Position numbers and translations under genes: made by a program | The notes under the pieces: model-generated | Seen by the model: only the letters and a program-made list of their open reading frames with translations | Database searches by the model: none | What the model was told of the DNA's origin: nothing | Part shown: positions 8,457 through 12,947 of the stretch, piece after piece | Position numbering within the stretch: the stretch's first letter is position 1 | Layout of the letters: each line of letters starts with the position of its first letter | Assembly: GCA_018679695.1 (NCBI GenBank) | Contig: JAHHKH010000198.1 | Location: 1-12,947, forward strand | Length of the DNA: 12,947 nucleotides | Reading direction: 5' to 3' | From: Maribacter sp. | GTDB taxonomy: Bacteria > Bacteroidota > Bacteroidia > Flavobacteriales > Flavobacteriaceae

Positions 8457-9887
8457 ATGAACCTAAGCCGTAAGTTGGGCCTTTTTTTAGGACCTATTCT
8501 TTTCTTTATTTTCTGCAATTTACCGATTGTCATAGTCTCTGAAAAAGGGGATATGGTCATAGCCATTGCACTTTGGATGGTTATCTGGTGGATTACCGAG
8601 GCAGTTTCAATTTCGGTAACGGCACTATTGCCCTTAATTCTATTCCCCTTGTTGGATATTTTACCAATAGCCGATGTTGGTGCAAACTACGGTAGTCCCA
8701 TTGTTTTTTTGTTTTTTGGAGGTTTTGTCATGGCATTGGCACTGGAAAAAGTGAACCTGCATAAACGTATAGCGCTTAATATCATCAAAATAACAGGGAC
8801 AACACCCAACAAAGTTGTTTTGGGATTTATGATTGCCACCGCCTCCCTAAGCATGTGGATCAGTAATACGGCAAGTACAGTGGTGATGTTGCCCATAGCC
8901 ATATCTGTGATTGGTTTATTGATCGATGACGCTGATGGTTTTACAAAAAACGATAGGAATTTCGCCTTGAGTGTAATGTTAGGGATTGCTTTCTCAGCCA
9001 ATGCCGGGGGAATTGCAACGGTCATAGGAACACCTCCGAATTCGGTCATGATAGGTCTATTGGAGAACGAATACAACATTGAGATCTCTTTTCTAAAATG
9101 GATGGTGATCGGTGTTCCATTTTCTATTATAATGATAGCCATTAGCTATCTGGTCCTGGTCAAATGGATGTTCCCAAACAAGCAATTGAAATTCACCACA
9201 TCAAAGGATGTGATTCAAACCGAACTCCAAAAACTAGGTCCCATGAGTGGTAAGGAAAAGATGGTTTTAATCATATTTTCAGTGACTGTTTTTCTTTGGA
9301 TATTCAGGACCCTCATAAACAAGTTGCTTCCTGATCTTGGCCTATCTGACACTATAATCAGTATGTTGGCGGCAGTATCGTTGTTTGCAATACCCTATAA
9401 CCTTAAAAAAGGGGATTTTCTAATAACATGGGGCGATACCCGTAAACTGGCCTGGGGTATTTTGATCCTATTTGGGGGTGGACTCGCACTGGCAAAAGGC
9501 ATGTCTGTAAGTGGTATTGTTGACCTGGTCGCGAACACCATTGCTACTAGTGAAATAAGTATTTTATTTACAGCCATACTTTTGATATTCCTGATGTTAT
9601 TTATGACCGAACTTATGAGCAATGTAGCCCTGGTAGCTGTATTGGCCCCAGTGGTTGCAGGTATTGCCATGGGGTTGGGAATCCCCATACTCTATTTACT
9701 GATCCCCGTAACTATGGCCAGTAGTTGTGCTTTTATGCTGCCCATGGCAACTCCTCCAAACGCCATAGTTTTTGCGAGTGGATATATCAAGGTACATCAA
9801 ATGGCCAAAGCAGGCATCATACTGAATTTGATAGCTGTGGCAATATTAGTAGTTATGTTCCAATATGTGCTTCCAATATTGTTTTAA
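8457..9887 (+). CDS. SLC13/DASS-family Na+-coupled anion symporter
   Basis: A 476-residue inner-membrane carrier of the divalent anion:Na+ symporter family, which moves dicarboxylates (succinate, citrate and the like) or sulfate with sodium. It is very hydrophobic throughout, with about 11-12 membrane segments. Both halves carry the family's inverted-repeat signatures: the Ser-Asn-Thr hairpin motif at 136-138 (MWISNTAST) with GTPPN at 191-195, and the second Ser-Asn motif at 388-390 (ELMSNVALVAVLAP) with ATPPN at 431-435. The stretch SSCAFMLPMATPPNAIV at about 422-438 fits the classical Na+:sulfate/carboxylate symporter pattern. Length is normal and both ends are intact. It lies 44 bases after the DUF2231-cytochrome gene with a candidate promoter of its own and ends just before a hairpin terminator. 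The substrate cannot be read from sequence; import of an oxidised product made by the upstream cluster is a guess. Confidence 0.93.
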   Translation: MNLSRKLGLFLGPILFFIFCNLPIVIVSEKGDMVIAIALWMVIWWITEAVSISVTALLPLILFPLLDILPIADVGANYGSPIVFLFFGGFVMALALEKVNLHKRIALNIIKITGTTPNKVVLGFMIATASLSMWISNTASTVVMLPIAISVIGLLIDDADGFTKNDRNFALSVMLGIAFSANAGGIATVIGTPPNSVMIGLLENEYNIEISFLKWMVIGVPFSIIMIAISYLVLVKWMFPNKQLKFTTSKDVIQTELQKLGPMSGKEKMVLIIFSVTVFLWIFRTLINKLLPDLGLSDTIISMLAAVSLFAIPYNLKKGDFLITWGDTRKLAWGILILFGGGLALAKGMSVSGIVDLVANTIATSEISILFTAILLIFLMLFMTELMSNVALVAVLAPVVAGIAMGLGIPILYLLIPVTMASSCAFMLPMATPPNAIVFASGYIKVHQMAKAGIILNLIAVAILVVMFQYVLPILF

Positions 9888-9893
9888 AAAGAA

Positions 9894-9915
9894 AACCCCC
9901 GTAGAAACGGGGGTT
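9894..9915. terminator. Shared hairpin terminator between convergent genes
   Basis: A perfect 9-bp stem (AACCCCCGT 9894-9902; ACGGGGGTT 9907-9915) with the 4-base loop AGAA. Read on the - strand it is followed by a T-rich run (TTTCTTTTT), so it is a good intrinsic terminator for the convergent small repeat-protein gene. On the + strand the following T run is weak (cgtaattt), but the GC-rich stem sits 6 bases after the transporter stop and probably ends that transcript too. Confidence 0.75.
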
Positions 9916-9936
9916 CGTAATTTAATAATAACTCAA

Positions 9937-10341
9937 TTAAATATTTATTTCAAGGTTACCATCTTTTCGTAAATGCCTATTAGAGTCTAGTTGTATTTCG
10001 ATAAAATCTTTCTCATCAATATAGTTTATGCTTTGCACATCTAATGGGTAGGCATAAGGATCGAACCCAATAGGTAGATATTGCTGTGTATCTATGTCTA
10101 TGATGAATTCCTCTTCTATATACTCTATCCAATTGAGGTCAAAATAGGATTGGTTGGCATCAAAACCATCCGGAAGATAATCCGCCGTATCAAAACCAAG
10201 GTCAAAATCAAAATCATCCTCTATATAGTTAATTGAATTGATATCGAATTTTTCTTTATCTGTATTTGGATCATTCGCAAACATCCCGTTAACGAATAAC
10301 AGACCCACTGTTAAACCTAGTAATATCGTTTTTTTATTCAT
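9937..10341 (-). CDS. Small secreted acidic repeat protein, unknown function
   Basis: I do not recognise a named family. The 134-residue product begins with a clear signal peptide (MNKKTILLGLTVGLLFVNGMFA, cleavage near 22-23). The rest is strongly acidic and built of three degenerate repeats of about 33-35 residues: 32-66, 67-99 and 100-134. Each starts with (F/L)D followed by a segment such as SINYIE or WIEYIE, then an acidic and aromatic stretch. Repeats 1 and 2 then have DT-x-x-YLP-x-GFD; repeat 3 is decayed in this half (DSNRHLRKDG). No cysteines are present in the mature part. It is expressed alone: a perfect -7 box lies 24 bases upstream and a terminator follows the stop. The acidic and aromatic repeats could bind divalent cations or a surface partner, which is speculation. 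The signal peptide, internal repeats and flanking signals make a real gene very likely. Confidence 0.8.
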   Translation of the reverse strand: MNKKTILLGLTVGLLFVNGMFANDPNTDKEKFDINSINYIEDDFDFDLGFDTADYLPDGFDANQSYFDLNWIEYIEEEFIIDIDTQQYLPIGFDPYAYPLDVQSINYIDEKDFIEIQLDSNRHLRKDGNLEINI

Positions 10342-10364
10342 AACTCTTATGGTTAAATTCTATG

Positions 10365-10372
10365 CAAAGATA
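10365..10372 (-). promoter_or_regulatory. -7 promoter element of the small repeat-protein gene
   Basis: On the - strand this reads TATCTTTG, a perfect match to the Bacteroidota -7 consensus TAnnTTTG. It would place the transcription start near 10358, about 17 bases before the ATG at 10341. No TTTG -33 box stands at 19-21 bases upstream, so the promoter is weak or depends on another factor. Confidence 0.55.
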
Positions 10373-10465
10373 ACTGTATTAGATAGGTTTTATTGTTTTT
10401 AAAGCTCGTGATACTGGGGGTTTTAGAGAGTCTGAAAACCAATTTCGCAACAACGGCCCAATAAA

Positions 10466-10482
10466 ATTATCAACTTGATAAT
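10466..10482. repeat. 17-base perfect palindrome, operator-like
   Basis: ATTATCAA (10466-10473), a single C, then TTGATAAT (10475-10482): two perfect 8-base arms around a 1-base centre. The shape suits a dimeric regulator's binding site. It lies about 94 bases upstream of the -7 box of the - strand repeat-protein gene, so it could act there or on an unseen transcript. AT-rich sequence makes chance palindromes commoner, and function is not shown. Confidence 0.4.
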
Positions 10483-10626
10483 CCTACTAATTCAGAGTTA
10501 TCTGCCGAGCAAGCTTTTCAGCTAAAATTTACGAAGGAGATAAATCGACCTTTTCATGTTATTTTTTTGTTAAACAGCCCTTTAAAAGTCCATTAACGAA
10601 GATTTCAACGGTTTATCAGTATATAA

Positions 10627-10659
10627 AAATAGAGCCATTGCAATGCGATGGCTCTATTT
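10627..10659. terminator. Strong terminator-like hairpin with no adjacent gene
   Basis: A 15-bp stem with a 3-base loop (AAT 10642-10644). The left arm AAATAGAGCCATTGC (10627-10641) pairs with GCGATGGCTCTATTT (10645-10659), with one T-G wobble. The A and T ends resemble a bidirectional intrinsic terminator, although the T run is broken (CTATTTATAG). The nearest coding stops and starts are about 280 bases away on both sides and none reads into it as a gene end, so it may close a non-coding transcript or be a stable RNA element. Confidence 0.5.
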
Positions 10660-10938
10660 ATAGACTAATTCGAAAATTGAAAAATGAAAATTCTCTACTA
10701 ATAAGACTGTGTTAATGACAAAATGTTACACAATTCGCAAAAAATATTCGAAATGGCACTAAACATTCTAAGGCCAAAAATGCCTTTTTCGGATGAAATT
10801 CACGTATCGCCGATGAACGAAAATGCCAAACCACACAAATACTATATTTTACATTAATAAAACGGGTATTCGCAACAATCGGGTTATTTGAGGCATTTCT
10901 ATAGCTATCTTAGATGAAGAATCAAAAACCCCCAAATC

Positions 10939-11109
10939 ATGACATATAAAATAAAGAGTCTTGTTTATTTCGCTTGTTTTTTAGCTTCTGTCTATGCATA
11001 TGATACCATTGGAAATGACACCCAAGTGGAAAAGGAGCAGGTTAGTGAAGAAATTGCGGAATTAAAAATGGAAGGTGTTATGCTTAACAATACAACAGTG
11101 AATAAATAA
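10939..11109 (+). CDS. Small secreted peptide, 56 aa, unknown function
   Basis: A short gene, easily missed by length cut-offs. The translation begins MTYKIKSLVYFACFLASVYA, a convincing signal peptide with cleavage after A20. It continues as a 36-residue mature peptide that is charged and helix-prone in its middle (EKEQVSEEIAELKMEGV, residues 31-47) and ends NNTTVNK. I know no family for it. Support for a real gene comes from the signal peptide, an A-rich leader of the usual local type (aaaaacccccaaatc before the ATG), and a very good intrinsic terminator starting about 24-31 bases after the stop. No cysteine remains in the mature part. It is followed by the Spy/CpxP-like gene on the same strand, but the terminator argues for separate transcripts. 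Confidence 0.65.
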   Translation: MTYKIKSLVYFACFLASVYAYDTIGNDTQVEKEQVSEEIAELKMEGVMLNNTTVNK

Positions 11110-11132
11110 TATCCCAAATTAAATCTTAACCA

Positions 11133-11167
11133 AAAAAAAGAGTCTGGTTTATCCAGGCTCTTTTTTT
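11133..11167 (+). terminator. Intrinsic terminator of the small secreted peptide gene
   Basis: GAGTCTGG (11140-11147) pairs with CCAGGCTC (11153-11160) around a TTTAT loop, with one T-G wobble. It is flanked by seven A's on the left and seven T's at 11161-11167 on the right, which extend the stem and supply the U-tract. It ends transcription of the 56-codon gene and, by symmetry, could stop - strand transcripts too. Confidence 0.88.
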
Positions 11168-11266
11168 GTTATTATCAAATCAGTTAAATAATTCATAAAA
11201 TCGATCTGGCCATTAAACCTATAGTGTAAAGACTGGTCTTACTACCGAAATCATAAAACAAAAAAC

Positions 11267-11713
11267 ATGAAAAAAGTAATTTTACTAGTGATGCTTATGA
11301 CAGGTTTTTCTATCATGGCACAAAAAGGAGAGCGAGGGCATAGAGGAGACTTTAAAAATTTGTCCGCTGAACAAATGGCTACCCTACAAACCAAAAAGAT
11401 GACCTTGGATTTGGATCTGACCTCAGCCCAGCAAAGCAAGATCCAAGCATTGAATTTGGAAAATGCTAAAAAGCGTAAAGCCAAAATGGAAGCACGTAAA
11501 GATCAAGAGGCTAATGGGGAAAGGCCCGCCCAAACATCAGAGGAACGCTTTACAATGAAAAATGAACGTCTTGATGCGGCTATAGCCCATAAGGCTGAAC
11601 TTAAAAAGATACTTTCGGAGGAACAATTCGAGAAATGGGAAATGCATCGTAATAAAAGAGGACACCATTATAAGGGAAAAGGAAAGCGCCCAAAAGGAAA
11701 AAAAGGAAGATAA
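11267..11713 (+). CDS. Spy/CpxP-like (LTxxQ-type) periplasmic protein
   Basis: A 148-residue exported protein with signal peptide MKKVILLVMLMTGFSIMA (cleavage before Q19). The mature part is predicted almost all helical and carries three L(S/T)xxQ motifs: LSAEQ (32-36), LTSAQ (51-55) and LSEEQ (116-120). These are the hallmark of the Spy/CpxP/LTxxQ group of periplasmic chaperones and envelope-stress or metal-response proteins. The span between motifs is rich in Lys, Glu and Arg (AKKRKAKMEARKD at 67-79). The C-terminus is an unusual, very basic tail (128-148) with HH, KGKGK and KGKK runs, and histidines also lie near the N-terminus (GHRGD), so metal or polyanion binding is conceivable. The leader is A-rich (aaacaaaaaac before the ATG). 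No confident promoter was seen between the preceding terminator and the start. The family assignment is reasonable; the exact role is unknown. Confidence 0.75.
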   Translation: MKKVILLVMLMTGFSIMAQKGERGHRGDFKNLSAEQMATLQTKKMTLDLDLTSAQQSKIQALNLENAKKRKAKMEARKDQEANGERPAQTSEERFTMKNERLDAAIAHKAELKKILSEEQFEKWEMHRNKRGHHYKGKGKRPKGKKGR

Positions 11714-11723
11714 ATTGAATACT

Positions 11724-11749
11724 AAAAAGGCGCTTGGAGCGCCTTTTTT
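11724..11749. terminator. Bidirectional terminator between the Spy-like gene and hemL
   Basis: AAAAAGGCGC (11724-11733) pairs perfectly with GCGCCTTTTT (11739-11748) around the loop TTGGA. The T6 run (11744-11749) ends + strand transcripts 11 bases after the Spy-like stop, and the A5 run serves the same purpose for hemL on the - strand. The hemL stop codon (11748-11750) overlaps the outer end of the hairpin. Confidence 0.85.
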
Positions 11750-12947
11750 ATTTTAGCCCATCGGCTATTTGCCTTAAAGCATCTATTGTAATATCTAAAT
11801 CTTCGTACGAAAGTGCATCGTTCAAGAAATAACTCTCAAAGGCACTGGGCGGCAAATAAATACCCTGTCGCAACATACCGTGAAAATACTTTTTAAAGAT
11901 TTCATTATTTCCTTTTGCGGAAGATTTAAAATCAACAACAGGTTCCTCGGTAAAGTGAACTGATATCATGCTTCCAAATCGATTAATTTGATGTGGAACG
12001 CCCTTTTCAAGCAACACTTCTTCCAATCCTTTATGCAAATAAGCCGTTTTATCGGCCAAACTTCCAAAAATTGTCGGATTCCCGTTCAATTCGGTCAGCA
12101 TGGCCAATCCCGCACTCATCGCCAGGGGATTTCCACTTAAGGTACCCGCTTGATAAACCGGCCCGTCTGGTGCCAATTGATCCATGATATCCGCTCTTGC
12201 AGCAAAAGCCCCGACCGGCAAACCACCACCAATTACTTTTCCGAAAGTCACTATATCGGCATCAATGCCCAAAACCTCCTGGGCACCGCCTCTACCCAAA
12301 CGAAAACCGGTCATTACCTCGTCAAAAATCAAAAGGATATTCTCCCGGGTACAAAGTTCACGAAGGCCCTTGATAAAATCTTCAGTAGGAATGATACAAC
12401 CCATGTTCCCTGCAACCGGTTCTATAATAATTGCTGCTATTTCCCCTCTATTGGCTTCTACGAGTTCCTTAACACTTTCCAAATCATTATAGACGGCCAA
12501 CAAGGTATCCTTGGCAGTACCTTGGGTTACACCTGGGCTATTGGGACTGCCAAAAGTTACAGCGCCACTACCTGCCTGTATCAAGAAAGAATCGGAATGA
12601 CCATGGTAACAACCAGCGAATTTTATGATTTTATCTTTTGCGGTATAGCCCCGTGCCAATCGCACAGCACTCATACAAGCTTCGGTACCACTGTTAACGA
12701 ATCGTATCTTATCAATATTAGGTACCATTGAAACTGCAAGTTGGGCTAAGGTGGTCTCGATCTCGGTTGGCATTCCGAATGAAGTCCCTTTTTTGGCCTT
12801 ATCGATAACAGCATTGATTACGGGTTCATAGGCATGTCCTAAAATCAATGGTCCCCACGAAGCGATATAATCTATAAGTTTATTTCCGTCCTCATCGTAT
12901 AAATAGGCGCCTTTAGCACTTTTCACAAAAATGGGGTCCCCTCCAAC
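11748..12947 (-). CDS. hemL: Glutamate-1-semialdehyde 2,1-aminomutase, 5' end cut by window edge
   Basis: Converts glutamate-1-semialdehyde to 5-aminolevulinate in the cytoplasm, the C5 route to heme; it uses PLP. Coding continues to the right edge of the window: reading in from 12947 gives VGGDPIFVKSAKGAYLYDEDG, typical internal sequence for this enzyme. The valine codon GTG at 12924-12926 is therefore not the start, and roughly 30-40 N-terminal residues are missing. Counting that valine as residue 1, the PLP-binding elements are SGTEA (79-83), YHGHSD (107-112), FDEVMTGFR (201-209, with D202) and the Schiff-base lysine K230 in TFGKVIGGGLPVGAF. The C-terminus (ITIDALRQIADGLK) is complete. Its product is a precursor of heme, which the two c-type cytochromes of this window need, but that is no evidence of a special link. 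It converges on the Spy-like gene. Confidence 0.96.
   Translation of the reverse strand, partial: VGGDPIFVKSAKGAYLYDEDGNKLIDYIASWGPLILGHAYEPVINAVIDKAKKGTSFGMPTEIETTLAQLAVSMVPNIDKIRFVNSGTEACMSAVRLARGYTAKDKIIKFAGCYHGHSDSFLIQAGSGAVTFGSPNSPGVTQGTAKDTLLAVYNDLESVKELVEANRGEIAAIIIEPVAGNMGCIIPTEDFIKGLRELCTRENILLIFDEVMTGFRLGRGGAQEVLGIDADIVTFGKVIGGGLPVGAFAARADIMDQLAPDGPVYQAGTLSGNPLAMSAGLAMLTELNGNPTIFGSLADKTAYLHKGLEEVLLEKGVPHQINRFGSMISVHFTEEPVVDFKSSAKGNNEIFKKYFHGMLRQGIYLPPSAFESYFLNDALSYEDLDITIDALRQIADGLK

Larger units (their letters stand above)
10373..10938. other. Gene-poor intergenic region with several structured elements
   Basis: About 570 bases without a convincing coding region on either strand; only frames shorter than about 20 codons were found in the parts I read. 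It holds a bulged hairpin at 10419-10440 (GGTTTTAGA pairing with TCT then AAAACC), a 17-base palindrome at 10466-10482, a strong terminator-like hairpin at 10627-10659, and a weak 5-bp stem at 10770-10786 followed by T5. The heptamer TTCGCAA occurs three times (10444, 10734, 10869). I recognise no tRNA, rRNA or known RNA family. An unannotated small RNA ending at the 10627-10659 hairpin is possible. No clear promoter for the gene at 10939 was seen. Confidence 0.5.

Noticed and set aside
8687..9142. 151-codon open frame on the - strand
   Set aside because: It lies wholly inside the DASS transporter in antisense; the + strand protein carries complete family signatures, and the antisense product has no recognisable feature.
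10770..10790. AAGGC/GCCTT hairpin followed by T5 as a terminator
   Set aside because: A 5-bp stem with a 7-base loop is too weak to call and no gene precedes it; recorded only within the intergenic entry.
12150..12731. 193-codon and overlapping 102-codon open frames on the + strand
   Set aside because: Both are antisense to hemL, whose PLP-binding motifs are intact; the + strand products resemble nothing.
12924..12926. GTG as the start codon of hemL
   Set aside because: The frame stays open and reads VGGDPIFV upstream of it, normal internal sequence of the enzyme, so the gene is simply cut by the window edge.
1..12947. Insertion sequences, CRISPR arrays, tRNA or rRNA genes, phage or integration signs
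   Set aside because: No transposase or integrase, no regularly spaced repeats and no recognisable tRNA or rRNA sequence were seen on reading; the genes look like ordinary chromosomal content.

Overview
This AT-rich window most likely comes from a marine-type Bacteroidota, probably Flavobacteriaceae. Three things point that way. Bacteroidota-style promoters (TTG or TTTG, about 19 bases, then TAnnTTTG) fit in front of several genes. Genes start after A-rich leaders without Shine-Dalgarno sequences. The protein types also fit: a long-tailed class II lysyl-tRNA synthetase, small secreted proteins of the MKK-type, and a DUF1549/DUF1553 plus DUF1501 pair. The genus cannot be fixed from the sequence alone.

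Layout. At the left is lysS (25-1716, +). After a 145-base gap with a plausible promoter comes a compact + strand cluster with gaps of 2, 3 and 12 bases. It encodes a large secreted or anchored c-type cytochrome with PSCyt1, DUF1549, an inserted CBM6-like domain and DUF1553 (1862-4600), then a Tat-exported DUF1501 protein (4603-6111). A signal-peptide-bearing TIM-barrel sugar isomerase/epimerase-like protein follows (6115-7005), and then a four-helix DUF2231 membrane protein fused to a PSCyt1 cytochrome and a leucine-rich tail (7018-8412). An SLC13/DASS-type Na+-coupled transporter (8457-9887) comes next with its own candidate promoter. A hairpin at 9894-9915 separates it from a convergent gene for a small secreted acidic repeat protein (9937-10341, -).

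The 597 bases from 10342 to 10938 hold no convincing gene, but contain a perfect -7 promoter box, a 17-base palindrome, a heptamer repeated three times and a strong terminator-like hairpin with no obvious gene to serve. Then come a 56-codon gene for a small secreted peptide (10939-11109) with a textbook terminator, a Spy/CpxP-like periplasmic protein (11267-11713), and hemL on the - strand (11748-12947), cut by the right edge.

How the genes may work together. lysS and hemL are housekeeping genes (translation; tetrapyrrole synthesis). The central cluster looks like one extracytoplasmic redox module. This is inference: a heme protein with a possible glycan-binding insert and a DUF1501 partner would process a substrate outside the inner membrane, and a secreted sugar isomerase-like enzyme would act on the product. 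The DUF2231-cytochrome would tie electron flow to the membrane, and the DASS carrier could import a resulting anion. The substrate is unknown. This cluster is the best candidate here for an incompletely described system.
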